A stretch of 61,119 bases of DNA. Origin: Halodesulfovibrio sp. (lineage in GTDB: Bacteria > Desulfobacterota > Desulfovibrionia > Desulfovibrionales > Desulfovibrionaceae). The DNA lies in the NCBI RefSeq assembly GCF_015482765.1, contig NZ_JADMLB010000027.1:1-61119 (forward strand), read 5' to 3'. Below are positions 42,232 through 50,754 of this stretch, piece after piece. A program made the translations under genes and the position numbers. Numbering within the stretch: the first letter of the stretch is position 1; the number at the start of each line of letters is the position of its first letter. The notes under the pieces are model-generated. The model did not search any database, was not told the DNA's origin, and saw only the letters and a program-made list of their open reading frames with translations.

Positions 42232-43269
42232 TTATTCGTCACACATTTTTTCTATATCATCTTCGGCAGGTTTTGCGCATTTGATGGAACGATTACGGGT
42301 AGGGGAAACGAGACGTTTAAACACAAACATCTCTACATCTTTTCCTTCAAGCGCTTCGATAGGAATTTCTGCACGCGCCAATGCTTTGTGTCCACCAGCA
42401 GAGCCGACATCGTTAAACTGGCAATAGGCAAAATGCCCAAGATCACGGTTTACACCGTCACCACGGAAAATAATGACTGCTTTATCCTGATAGACGCCGC
42501 ATACCGCCACCCAGCGCATTTCATGCACGCGCATGAAGAAATCTGCAATAACAACAAGAGCGTCAGGGTTCTCAACCATTCCGACAAAGGAGTAGCGACC
42601 GGAACCGACCTTATGCATCCCTGTGATGGCTCTGGAGAAATACTCCAGCCAGTCTGAATGCATTTCACTTCGTGCTATACGTGACAAAAGTGGATGGTTC
42701 GCAAATTTGCTCAGTACCTTAAAAGCACGGATATCAACTTCGTTGAAGTTTCTCTCAAAGTCGTTGGTATCTGTTTTGATGCCGTACATAAGGGCCGTTG
42801 CGAGCATTTTACCCGGTCTGATTTTCAGCTGGTACAGGTACTCCGTAAGAATTGTGCTGTTTGAACCATAGCCCGGTAAAATTTCCTGAAATTCTGAAGT
42901 AACAGGGTAATCTTCATTCAACGGGTGATGGTCGATAACAATGGAGTAGTCCAATTCACTGAACAGCGGGTGATGGTGCGGCTGTGAGTCGACAATTGCG
43001 AATCTGTCGTATTGCGCTGAAACCTGCGGAGTAAGTTTGACCATTGGAATGCGGAGCAAACGAACCATAGCAAGGTTGTCCGGACGGGTAATTTCGTTCA
43101 CACGGGCAATATCCACATCCGCGACCCGATGGCTCATGATGCGTTTAAGCGCAAGTGCAGAGCCCATTGCATCCGGATCGGCATTAATGGTGATAAGCCA
43201 GCGTTCATTACGTGAGAACATTCCCAGAAGCTGGTCAATCTGTGGTTTTACATTACGAAAGTACGACAT
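42232..43269 (-). CDS. DHH/DHHA1-family phosphoesterase
   Basis: A 345-residue DHH-fold phosphoesterase. N-terminal DHH domain: ITINADPDAMGSALAL (metal-binding Asp pair), FAIVDSQPHHHP, and the DHH motif itself IDHHPLNEDYP; then GIKTDTNDF. A C-terminal DHHA1 domain includes GRYSFVGMVENPDALVVIADFF and VGSAGGHKALARAEIP (the GGGH-type substrate loop). Relatives are nanoRNases, pAp phosphatases and c-di-AMP hydrolases. It starts one base after cobU stops and is therefore translationally coupled to cobU and cbiR, which raises the possibility of a cobamide-related substrate. RBS AAAGG. Confidence 0.87.
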   Translation of the reverse strand: MSYFRNVKPQIDQLLGMFSRNERWLITINADPDAMGSALALKRIMSHRVADVDIARVNEITRPDNLAMVRLLRIPMVKLTPQVSAQYDRFAIVDSQPHHHPLFSELDYSIVIDHHPLNEDYPVTSEFQEILPGYGSNSTILTEYLYQLKIRPGKMLATALMYGIKTDTNDFERNFNEVDIRAFKVLSKFANHPLLSRIARSEMHSDWLEYFSRAITGMHKVGSGRYSFVGMVENPDALVVIADFFMRVHEMRWVAVCGVYQDKAVIIFRGDGVNRDLGHFAYCQFNDVGSAGGHKALARAEIPIEALEGKDVEMFVFKRLVSPTRNRSIKCAKPAEDDIEKMCDE

Positions 43270-43270
43270 G

Positions 43271-43777
43271 TTACGCCTTTTTTACATAGAGCGGGATTCC
43301 CGCAATCATGAGGCAGACCTCATCACTCACGGCTGCAACAGCCTGATTCAGAGTGCCTAATCTGCGAATAAATTGACGAACCTGAGAACTTGCCGCGATT
43401 GGGCCGAGTCCTGCCTCACAAGAAACAATAGTAACCTGAACATCATCAGGAACCAATGAAAGGCTGTGGAGCAACGCATCCTGTGCCTGCTGCCACTGGT
43501 CTCCACAAGAGAATACCCAAAAGTCTAAACTGTCGATAAGAATAGACTGATACTCCAGTATGGACTTTTCCAGAAGGCGGGGCAATTCTATTCCTGTTTC
43601 TTTAACAGGAATTTCCGGTTTTCTTGCTAAGCGGTGATCCAGAATCTGGCGACCGAAAGAAAAATCCTGCGCCTGACCTGTTGCCAGTAACACGGAAGGA
43701 GAGTTTCCCTCGTACAAGCGTTGCAATCCAAAATCGGATTTGCCTGACTTGTCTCCCCCCAGAATAAGTCGGATCAT
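43271..43777 (-). CDS. cobU: CobU, adenosylcobinamide kinase/guanylyltransferase
   Basis: A 168-residue bifunctional enzyme that phosphorylates adenosylcobinamide and converts the product to AdoCbi-GDP, the activated form that receives the lower ligand. P-loop GGDKSGKS (8-15; the usual form is GGxRSGKS), then LLATGQAQD, ILDHRLARKP (conserved His-Arg), DSLDFW and the late VTIVSCEAGLGPIAAS. Its ATG overlaps the cbiR stop codon (TAATG). No other corrin genes lie in this window, consistent with salvage or remodelling. Confidence 0.9.
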   Translation of the reverse strand: MIRLILGGDKSGKSDFGLQRLYEGNSPSVLLATGQAQDFSFGRQILDHRLARKPEIPVKETGIELPRLLEKSILEYQSILIDSLDFWVFSCGDQWQQAQDALLHSLSLVPDDVQVTIVSCEAGLGPIAASSQVRQFIRRLGTLNQAVAAVSDEVCLMIAGIPLYVKKA

Positions 43778-44592
43778 TACTCTTGTCCTTCCATCAGAAG
43801 CAGTTCTTCAACAATCGGAATTGTTGATTCGATATGCTTCCAGTTAAACAGCTCGTACACAAGCGTGCAGTCCTTACCGCAAGCTTGTAATACCTTACGC
43901 GCTATCCGCTTTCCGGATGCATCAAGGTTCTCCAGACTTACATGCTTACTGCGCCCCTTCTGCGTTGTTATATCCGCGGGTGCGTTTATGTGAATCATGC
44001 GAAGTCGGGTAAAAATATCAGTACGATCAAGAAGTGCAGTATGCCCGTATGCAATGATATGCCCTATGTCAATGCATACACCAAGTCCTGAATCTGTAAT
44101 AACGGATGCAAGATCAACAAGATCTGCACCTTCAATATTCTCAATTAGTAAATCATTACAGTCAAATCCATGACTCTTCCATGCCCGCGCAACTGCCGTA
44201 AGTTTCTGTTGAGCCGCTTCTACAGAAAATGCATTTTCTCCCTGCGTAACCGGAGGATGTAACACCGCTTTTCGCACACCGAGAAAATGAACTTTTTCCA
44301 TTAATTGCAGAATAATCTGCGCTGTAACATCTGCGTTTTCCCATGGAAGATCGAGCGGCAAATGCACATGGTAGCTCAAATTTAATGTTGAGAGTTGGCT
44401 CGGTAAATCTTCCTCACCATATTCAAGGCACGATTGTGTTTCAAAGAACAATAGCGCAACTTCGTCTACCTTTCCTTCAAGAAACACACAGTTTTCATAG
44501 ACGGTTCCTGCCATAACCCATGACGGGGCGGCGCTCCTGTATGATTGAAGAGACTGAGGGTTACGATTATTTTGATTTTGGTTCTGCTGCAT
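43777..44592 (-). CDS. cbiR: CbiR-like cobamide-remodelling phosphodiesterase (xylose isomerase-like TIM barrel)
   Basis: A 271-residue AP-endonuclease-2/sugar-isomerase fold protein. APSWVMAGTVYENCVFLEGKV near the start, KVDEVALLFFETQ, HVHLPLDLPW (metal His), KAVLHPP, LLIENIEG (metal Glu), VCIDIGH and HINAPA match the metal-binding pattern. The N-terminus and proximity to cobU fit CbiR, the enzyme first described in Akkermansia that cuts the phosphoester of cobamides so that the lower ligand can be changed. This name rests on recall of the family plus context; otherwise it is a sugar-phosphate isomerase/epimerase-like protein. It overlaps cobU by one base and follows the EndoQ-UvrD gene by 25 bp. 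Confidence 0.78.
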   Translation of the reverse strand: MQQNQNQNNRNPQSLQSYRSAAPSWVMAGTVYENCVFLEGKVDEVALLFFETQSCLEYGEEDLPSQLSTLNLSYHVHLPLDLPWENADVTAQIILQLMEKVHFLGVRKAVLHPPVTQGENAFSVEAAQQKLTAVARAWKSHGFDCNDLLIENIEGADLVDLASVITDSGLGVCIDIGHIIAYGHTALLDRTDIFTRLRMIHINAPADITTQKGRSKHVSLENLDASGKRIARKVLQACGKDCTLVYELFNWKHIESTIPIVEELLLMEGQE

Positions 44593-44617
44593 ACGCTACT
44601 ATATATGACCTGCCGAA

Positions 44618-47600
44618 TTACAACAAACTCAATTGTGTTTCTTTGTGTTTTTTCTTTGCCTTAAGTGCAGAATGCATCAGGCCGTCATCCGGCAAATCTC
44701 TCAAAAAACGGGACGGTGAAAGATGCACAGTGTGACCATAAATCATACGTTTTCCGGAATGGCTGAGGAATAACAGCTGCTCTGCACGGGTCATTGCCAC
44801 ATAGAGCAGGCGGCGTTCTTCTGCTATATCAAACTGATCCGGAGCTGTGGACGCTGTTCCTGTTAACGTGTTCATACCGGAATAAGGCATAATGCCATCT
44901 TCAAGTGCCGGTAAGAACACGGCTTTGAACTCAAGTCCTTTTGAAGCATGCATGGACATGATCTGTACTTTTTCACTCTTCTGACGCACCAGATCAAGCT
45001 CAGTCTGTAAATTAATCCAGTTCAGTAAACCCGCCCATCCTTTGTGCTCTTTATAGTGAGTTACAAGCTGTTTGAATGCTGTGGACTTCCAGAAAAGACG
45101 ATCAAACGGCGGAAGATCTTCCATATACACAGCGATGCCTTGGGGTCCTTTAGCAAGAACAGCATCAGGACAATTAATCTGCTCTTCGCCTTCTTCACTG
45201 GAAATCCCCACAAATCGACCGGCAGCAGCCAAAATAAGCTCGATACGCGGATCAACCCAAAATGCTTCCTGTTCCGGCACAGCACATGGGATGCCCAGTC
45301 GATTAAGTGTCTGACTGATGACTGGAATGAGCGCTTTGAAGCGGACAAGAACAGCAATATCTCCCGGAGAAAGTTCGCCTCCGAGAAGCCGCTCCTGCCT
45401 GTTATCTTGTAACGAGTGGCTGGTTTGTCCCAGCAGACCGCGCACCTGCTCGCCTATCCACGATGCTTCAGCTTCCGATGTTGGTGCTTCGAACATCCTT
45501 ACTTCAGCTTCTACTGATTTCTTTGCTTCAATAGGTGCTGCTTCACGAGCAGGCAGCATAAGCGTGCTTGCGTAGTCCACTATCTGCTGTGATGAGCGAT
45601 AGTTTTCTGAAAGTTGAATTGTCTTAAGGGAAGGAAGCTCTTTCGCAAGATACTCCTGAACGCCTCCATGAGCGCCCCTGAATCCATAAATCGACTGATC
45701 CGGATCGCCGATTCCGAAAAATCCCTGCCCGTTCTGGTCATCCTGTGAAACAAGTTCACGAACAACCGCCAGCTGAAGCGGAGATAAGTCCTGAATTTCA
45801 TCAACAAGGACATGCGTCCAAGGACGAACAAAAACATTATTGCGCAGTGATTCAAGCCAGAACTCAAGCAGATCGGTATAGTCTGCCAGATTCCATGAAT
45901 TCTTCAGACCTGAATAGTTATCGTATGCTTGCTGCTCTTCTTCAGGGCACGGTTCCATACGTTCGCGACACAGTGAAATGACTTCCCATGATCTTTTGCA
46001 CTGCTGTTTGCTCGCCTCTGCGTTGGCTTCTGCAAACACACGTTTTGATCCTTCTTCAGAAAGCAAGGTCGGTGCGTCAGAATATGAGTTCTGCCAGTAT
46101 TCAAACGCAAGACCATGAAGAGTGTCCGCACGCGGAATAGACAATTCATTCTGGATAGAGTCTGCAAGGCGCGTTGTCAGCTCCTGTGCGGCACGACGAG
46201 TAAAGGTTAACGCCAGAATTTGACGCGCCTTAACGCCGGAGCCGAGCAGGTGCTCAATTCTGCCGATCAACGTACGGGTTTTCCCTGTTCCGGGTCCTGC
46301 CATAACAAGTACAGGGTCAGGAGACGAGGTAATCGCCTGCTGTTGGGCATCGTTATACGCTATTTCTTCCGGCTGTTCCTGCAACTGCTGAACTGCGGAA
46401 TCAAAAACAGGCATGATGGATGCTTCTTCTTGCGGAGTCAGTCCGGTTACTTTTTCCGGAATATCGATCAATGACTTGCCGTGCTTGAACTCGTTACGTT
46501 CCTTTTGTGAGAACACGCGAACCACGCCGTATTCGCCATCAAATCCAGGCTGGCGCAGCACTTCACCTTTACGCATTCTGCTGACTGCTTCTGCTAGGAT
46601 AGGGTGAACTTTCTTAATGTCCTCCTCAGGAACCTCTTTAAGAATCGCCATTTCTGAACCAAGCTTCTGGATGGTCTCAGAATAAAGCGTCATAACTTTC
46701 TTTGTCTTCGGCCCCACGCCAAGCACTTCGCTCATAAGCTCAGGAAGCGGAATCAATGAACTGTAATCACCGGCTTTAGTCGGTTGCTTAGGAGTGTCTC
46801 TATCTGCAAGAGTTAAGATCCTGTTGAGCACTCCCACGGTTAACGGCTTGCCACACACAGGGCAAATTCCGTCACGGGTCAAGGTCTCTCTCGGCTCCAT
46901 AACAACATTACACTTTCGATGACCGTCAAGGTGGTATTTGCCCTCTTCAGGGAAGAACTCCATCGTTCCTAAAAATTTATGACCAAGACCTTCACCGCGC
47001 AGACTGCGATACATGCCTTCAAAAGAGATATCACCGGCAAACAGGTTACACTCGCGTCCAAGCTTGTCACCGGAATGTGCATCGGAGTTTGAAACCAATG
47101 CAAAACGATCGAGAGCGCTCCAAAGCCAGTTCATTTCCGGATCGGAAGAAAGACCGGTTTCAAGCGCAAAAATTTCTGAAGTGTACTCGCCGTAACATTC
47201 TTCAATGGTATCAAAACCGGACTTTGAGCCGAACAGAGAGAACCACGGTGTCCAGATATGAGCAGGAATCAAAAATGCTAAGGGATGGGTATCTAGCACG
47301 AGATCAAGGATGTCCCGTGAGTCCATCCCAAGAATAGGACGGCCGTCTGATGTGATGTTACCGACTTCGCCGAGTCGGTTGCTGAATTTTCGGGCAGCCT
47401 CAAAGTTCGGCATGTAGACAAGGTTATGAACCTTCCTCACCTTGCCGCCACGTTTATAAATGGAGCTGATTTCGCCCTGAAGCATAAACAGAGAGCGTCC
47501 GTGCATTGGAGCATCACCGAACCGCGGTATTTCTTTCCCGAGATCCGATGTGTCTTTCAATCTGTACAATCCACTTTGACTGTCCTCTTCAAGCTGGTCT

Positions 47601-47761
47601 TCCAGCTCATCAAGCCATTCTGGATGTGTGCAGTCACCCGTCCCCAGAACATCAAGCCCTTTTACCTCTGCCCATGCTGCCAGATGGCGCGGGGTTAATT
47701 TCTTACTTGTGGCACGGGAAAATCTGGAGTGAATATGCAAATCGGCGCGAAACTGTTTCAT
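44618..47761 (-). CDS. EndoQ-like PHP endonuclease fused to a UvrD/Rep-type helicase
   Basis: A 1047-residue fusion. Residues 1-420 match endonuclease Q, a PHP nuclease that nicks 5' of deaminated bases: metal ligands H9 and H11 (DLHIH), D43 (GTGD), E97, H112, H168 and D227/H229 (SNSDAH); a zinc-finger-like part with C284 (HRKC) and C300/C303 (CPVCGK); a helix-hairpin-helix-like VLGVGPKTKK; and GFDGEYGVVRV near 410. Residues 465-1040 form an SF1A helicase: AGPGTGKT (488-495), LTFTRRAAQEL, VDEIQDLS, GDPDQSIYGFRG, SMHASKGLEF and YVAMTRA. All active residues appear intact, so both halves should work: nicking, then unwinding. Damaged-DNA repair is inferred. A 62-residue gene lies 7 bp upstream. 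Confidence 0.87.
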   Translation of the reverse strand: MKQFRADLHIHSRFSRATSKKLTPRHLAAWAEVKGLDVLGTGDCTHPEWLDELEDQLEEDSQSGLYRLKDTSDLGKEIPRFGDAPMHGRSLFMLQGEISSIYKRGGKVRKVHNLVYMPNFEAARKFSNRLGEVGNITSDGRPILGMDSRDILDLVLDTHPLAFLIPAHIWTPWFSLFGSKSGFDTIEECYGEYTSEIFALETGLSSDPEMNWLWSALDRFALVSNSDAHSGDKLGRECNLFAGDISFEGMYRSLRGEGLGHKFLGTMEFFPEEGKYHLDGHRKCNVVMEPRETLTRDGICPVCGKPLTVGVLNRILTLADRDTPKQPTKAGDYSSLIPLPELMSEVLGVGPKTKKVMTLYSETIQKLGSEMAILKEVPEEDIKKVHPILAEAVSRMRKGEVLRQPGFDGEYGVVRVFSQKERNEFKHGKSLIDIPEKVTGLTPQEEASIMPVFDSAVQQLQEQPEEIAYNDAQQQAITSSPDPVLVMAGPGTGKTRTLIGRIEHLLGSGVKARQILALTFTRRAAQELTTRLADSIQNELSIPRADTLHGLAFEYWQNSYSDAPTLLSEEGSKRVFAEANAEASKQQCKRSWEVISLCRERMEPCPEEEQQAYDNYSGLKNSWNLADYTDLLEFWLESLRNNVFVRPWTHVLVDEIQDLSPLQLAVVRELVSQDDQNGQGFFGIGDPDQSIYGFRGAHGGVQEYLAKELPSLKTIQLSENYRSSQQIVDYASTLMLPAREAAPIEAKKSVEAEVRMFEAPTSEAEASWIGEQVRGLLGQTSHSLQDNRQERLLGGELSPGDIAVLVRFKALIPVISQTLNRLGIPCAVPEQEAFWVDPRIELILAAAGRFVGISSEEGEEQINCPDAVLAKGPQGIAVYMEDLPPFDRLFWKSTAFKQLVTHYKEHKGWAGLLNWINLQTELDLVRQKSEKVQIMSMHASKGLEFKAVFLPALEDGIMPYSGMNTLTGTASTAPDQFDIAEERRLLYVAMTRAEQLLFLSHSGKRMIYGHTVHLSPSRFLRDLPDDGLMHSALKAKKKHKETQLSLL

Positions 47762-47768
47762 GGAGCAA

Positions 47769-47957
47769 TTATCCTAGCTTAAAGCCGTTGGCTGCGTAAC
47801 GCAGACAGTGAAATACATCTTTCCGTTCAATACCTGTATCAGAGGAATACTCCCTAGACAATTGCGTTACGATTTCGATTTTTATGCTCTTAAAATGGTG
47901 CAACCACTGCTCAAGCTCTCTTGTCATCAGCTCTTGAGGCAGTTGGTGTTTGTTCAC
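47769..47957 (-). CDS. Unknown 62-residue protein before the EndoQ-UvrD fusion
   Basis: A charged, helical protein starting MNKHQLPQELMTRELEQWLHH and ending CLRYAANGFKLG. GTG start with AAGG seven bases upstream; an internal ATG at 47927 is an alternative. Its stop codon is 7 bp before the large fusion gene, on the same strand, so it is probably the first gene of that operon. No motif was recognised. It could be a small partner or a regulator of the nuclease-helicase. Confidence 0.5.
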   Translation of the reverse strand: MNKHQLPQELMTRELEQWLHHFKSIKIEIVTQLSREYSSDTGIERKDVFHCLRYAANGFKLG

Positions 47958-48046
47958 AACACGCCTTTTTGCCTGATCACAAAATGATGCTTTATCGGTG
48001 CACGCTCCTTCAGCTCTTTCCCCAAAATTTACAGTGTCTAGATATC

Positions 48047-48081
48047 AAAAAAAACGGCTGCCCTATCAGGGACAGCCGTTT
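48047..48081 (-). terminator. Terminator of the glnHPQ operon
   Basis: AAACGGCTG/CAGCCGTTT with CCCT/AGGG inside, followed on the minus strand by T-rich sequence. Confidence 0.8.
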
Positions 48082-48129
48082 ATCTGACTATTTCGTACCA
48101 CTGCGATTGCAGCGACGTGAAAGCAAGTA

Positions 48130-48867
48130 TTACAACTTGCCAAGAAAGTCTTTAAGACGAGGGTTCTTAGGATTAGAGAAAAACTCATCAGGAGCTTCCT
48201 CTTCCTGAATAACGCCGTCTGCAATAAAGATTACACGGTCAGCAACTTCACGTGCAAATCCCATCTCATGCGTTACAACCACCATGGTCATACCTTCATC
48301 AGCAAGATTCTTCATTACATCGAGAACCTCACCTACCAACTCAGGGTCGAGTGCAGAGGTTGGTTCGTCAAAAAGAATAACTTTCGGGTTCATTGCCAAA
48401 GAACGGGCAATGGCAACACGCTGCTTCTGACCACCGGAAAGCTGATCAGGGTATGCTGCAGCTTTATCCGGAAGACCAACTTTATCGAGCAGGCTCAGAG
48501 CAATTTTATCCGCTTCTGCTTTATCCATCTTACGAACTTTAATCAGTCCGATGGTGATGTTCTGCAAAACAGAGAGGTGCGGGAACAGGTTAAACTGCTG
48601 GAACACCATACCTGCTTCTGAACGCACGTAGTTGATATCTGTTTCCTTGGCGTACAAGTCGTAGCCATCAACAACGATAGAACCGGATGTGATTTCTTCA
48701 AGGCGGTTGATACAGCGGAGCACTGTAGATTTACCGGAACCGGAAGGCCCCAGAATAACAACTACTTCCCCCTGCTTAACACTTAAATCAACACCCTTAA
48801 TTACTTCTATATCACCGTAATTTTTGTGCAGATTACGGATTTCAATCATATTTGATGTATCGCTCAT
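48130..48867 (-). CDS. glnQ: Polar amino acid ABC transporter ATPase (GlnQ-like)
   Basis: A 245-residue ATPase of the glutamine/polar amino acid family: Walker [10 protein letters not shown] (about 38-46), Q loop [12 protein letters not shown] (typical of this family), signature LSGGQKQR, Walker [15 protein letters not shown] and H loop [14 protein letters not shown] upstream. Third gene of the operon, 9 bp after the permease gene. The set resembles E. coli glnHPQ; a general polar amino acid specificity is safer than glutamine. Confidence 0.93.
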   Translation of the reverse strand: MSDTSNMIEIRNLHKNYGDIEVIKGVDLSVKQGEVVVILGPSGSGKSTVLRCINRLEEITSGSIVVDGYDLYAKETDINYVRSEAGMVFQQFNLFPHLSVLQNITIGLIKVRKMDKAEADKIALSLLDKVGLPDKAAAYPDQLSGGQKQRVAIARSLAMNPKVILFDEPTSALDPELVGEVLDVMKNLADEGMTMVVVTHEMGFAREVADRVIFIADGVIQEEEAPDEFFSNPKNPRLKDFLGKL

Positions 48868-48876
48868 AACAAGCTC

Positions 48877-49548
48877 CTAGCGGCGGCTGCGTGCCATCAA
48901 TTTTTTCTCATACCAGCGAAGCCCTTTCGCAATGGAAAGAGTCATACAAAGGTATACGATCGCTACAGTCAGGTACACTTCGAATGAACGGAAGTTAACC
49001 GCAACAATCTCCTGACCGGAACGGGTAAGTTCTGCTACACCGATAACGGTAAGGAGTGAGGTATCTTTAAGCGAAATGATAAACTGGTTGCCAAGTGGCG
49101 GAATCATACGGCGGAACGCCTGAGGCCAAATGATAGAAAGCATGGTCTGGTTATGGGTAAGACCGATAGAGCGACCTGCTTCAAACTGTCCTGCATCAAT
49201 AGACTGAACAGCGCCACGTACAATTTCCGCAATATATGCACCGGAGTTCACAGCAATGGTGATAACACCCGCTGTAATCGGATCAATACGGACTCCGGAA
49301 ACAAGCGGTACACCGAAGTACAGGAACAACGCCTGAACAATCATCGGGGTACCACGGATAATTTCTATATAAATGCCCGCAAGGGAGCGATTAATTCTAT
49401 TTTGAGAAAGTCGACCTAAGCCTGCGACTGTGCCGATAATAAAGCCGAACGCAAGGCCAAGGAGAGTGATGTAGATTGTAAGCTCAAGCCCTTCTGCGAG
49501 AAGAGGAAGAGTGTCTACCATCACTTCTGGTTTAAACTGAAATGCCAT
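48877..49548 (-). CDS. glnP: Polar amino acid ABC transporter permease (GlnP-like)
   Basis: A 223-residue inner-membrane permease with about five helices. The EAA loop that contacts the ATPase reads EAGRSIGLTHNQTMLSIIWPQAFRR; IEIIRGTPMIVQALFLYFGVP and NSGAYIAEIVRGAVQSID are typical of the HisMQ/GlnP family. It lies between glnH and glnQ. A strong hairpin separates it from glnH. Confidence 0.93.
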   Translation of the reverse strand: MAFQFKPEVMVDTLPLLAEGLELTIYITLLGLAFGFIIGTVAGLGRLSQNRINRSLAGIYIEIIRGTPMIVQALFLYFGVPLVSGVRIDPITAGVITIAVNSGAYIAEIVRGAVQSIDAGQFEAGRSIGLTHNQTMLSIIWPQAFRRMIPPLGNQFIISLKDTSLLTVIGVAELTRSGQEIVAVNFRSFEVYLTVAIVYLCMTLSIAKGLRWYEKKLMARSRR

Positions 49549-49604
49549 GAGTGTATCTGCCTTTGGGGTAACTTAAGCTGAAAAAATTCAGCGTATAAAA
49601 TATA

Positions 49605-49633
49605 CATAGGGATGGCACAACGCCATCCCTATG
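49605..49633 (-). terminator. Strong hairpin between glnH and glnP
   Basis: CATAGGGATGGC pairs perfectly over 12 bp with GCCATCCCTATG (loop ACAAC). A T-rich tail follows on the minus strand. It probably protects the glnH message and partly stops transcription, keeping binding protein in excess of permease. Confidence 0.7.
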
Positions 49634-49663
49634 TTTTACTTTCTATGAGGAAAAAGAAGACTG

Positions 49664-50404
49664 CTATTTAGCAGGTGCGTAACCGAACCACTTCATGAAA
49701 ATGTCGTTGTATGTTCCGTCTGCTTTCATTTCTTTCAGCGCTTTGTTTACGCCGGAAACCAGTTTAGAACCTTTAGGGAATGCGATACCGTAAGCCTGAC
49801 CCTGATAGATAGGACCAACTACTTTAACCATGCCCTGACCTGCTTTTGCTTCGAAGTCTTTAACAACAGGCATATCGAAGATAACTGCGTCTGCGCCGCC
49901 GGTCATGAGTTCCATGAACATGTTGTCGTTGTTCGGGAAGAGTTTGATATTCTTTTTAGGAACGTACTGCTGAGCAAGGTCAACAGAAGAGGTAGCAAGC
50001 TTGGTAGCAACGATTTTGTCTTTCAAATCGTTGATGTCTTTGATGTCGTTGTTGTCAGAACGAACGAGGATAACAAGACCGGAATCGTAGTAGCCATCAG
50101 AGAAATCAACAACTTCAGCACGGGAAGGTTTGATTGTGATGCCAGCTACCGCTGCGTCAATAGAACCAGCCTGAAGGCCCGGGATAATACCGTTAAAGTC
50201 CATTGGCTGGAATTCGTAATCAAGGTCCATACGTTTCGCAACTTCTTTCCACATATCGATATCAAAACCAACGTATTCACCGTTCTGTTTAAATTCAAAC
50301 GGTTTGAAGTTGGTATCGTGAGCTACAACAAGCTTTTCAGCAAAAGCTGTAGAAGCCATTGTAATAACGAGTAAAGCTGCAAAGACTGCGATAAGACGTT
50401 TCAT
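49664..50404 (-). CDS. glnH: Polar amino acid ABC transporter binding protein (GlnH-like)
   Basis: A periplasmic substrate-binding protein of 246 residues. The ATG at 50404 (GGAGGG before it) gives a signal peptide MKRLIAVFAALLVITMASTA, cut after AFA. The mature part starts EKLVVAHDTNFKPFEFKQ and carries YVGFDIDMWKEVAKRM, GIIPGLQAGSIDAAVAGITI-type family features and GMVKVVGPIYQGQAYGIAFPK. First gene of the operon. The ligand is a polar amino acid, probably glutamine or similar. Confidence 0.93.
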   Translation of the reverse strand: MKRLIAVFAALLVITMASTAFAEKLVVAHDTNFKPFEFKQNGEYVGFDIDMWKEVAKRMDLDYEFQPMDFNGIIPGLQAGSIDAAVAGITIKPSRAEVVDFSDGYYDSGLVILVRSDNNDIKDINDLKDKIVATKLATSSVDLAQQYVPKKNIKLFPNNDNMFMELMTGGADAVIFDMPVVKDFEAKAGQGMVKVVGPIYQGQAYGIAFPKGSKLVSGVNKALKEMKADGTYNDIFMKWFGYAPAK

Positions 50405-50481
50405 AAAGAACCCTCCAAAAAAATGATTACGATAACTACTGTGTAAAATTCCTACTATTTCATTTTTCCGTTGCACAAAAG

Positions 50482-50675
50482 TTTAACGAAAATGTGTTCT
50501 CAAACCGAGAGAGTATTAGCAGATGGAATAAAAAAAATCAAACGAGCTGCATTTTTTTTCGTTTTTGTTAAATGTAAAAAATTTTTAACATATCACAACA
50601 TTTCGATTCAATTATTCCGCGGCAATACTCACCGTTTTGTAAACACTCCACGCCTTCTACTTTTAACAAAAACGT
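50482..50675. promoter_or_regulatory. Repeated TTTAAC(A/G)AAAA(C/T)G motif upstream of glnH
   Basis: Three copies in the 350-bp spacer before glnH: TTTAACGAAAATG (50482-50494), CGTTTTTGTTAAA (50570-50582, reverse orientation) and TTTAACAAAAACG (50663-50675). The last two are a perfect 13-bp inverted repeat about 80 bp apart. They may be binding sites of an unknown regulator, or structure in the leader. No gene is seen in the spacer. Confidence 0.45.
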
Positions 50676-50694
50676 AAGGTAATAGATAGGGATA

Positions 50695-50725
50695 AAAAAA
50701 ATCCGGCTTCAAAAAAGAAGCCGGA
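50695..50725 (-). terminator. Terminator of ald
   Basis: TCCGGCTTC/GAAGCCGGA with loop of A/T, then seven T on the minus strand. Confidence 0.85.
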
Positions 50726-50754
50726 CAGTAAATACGTCTCAAAATGAACAGAAA

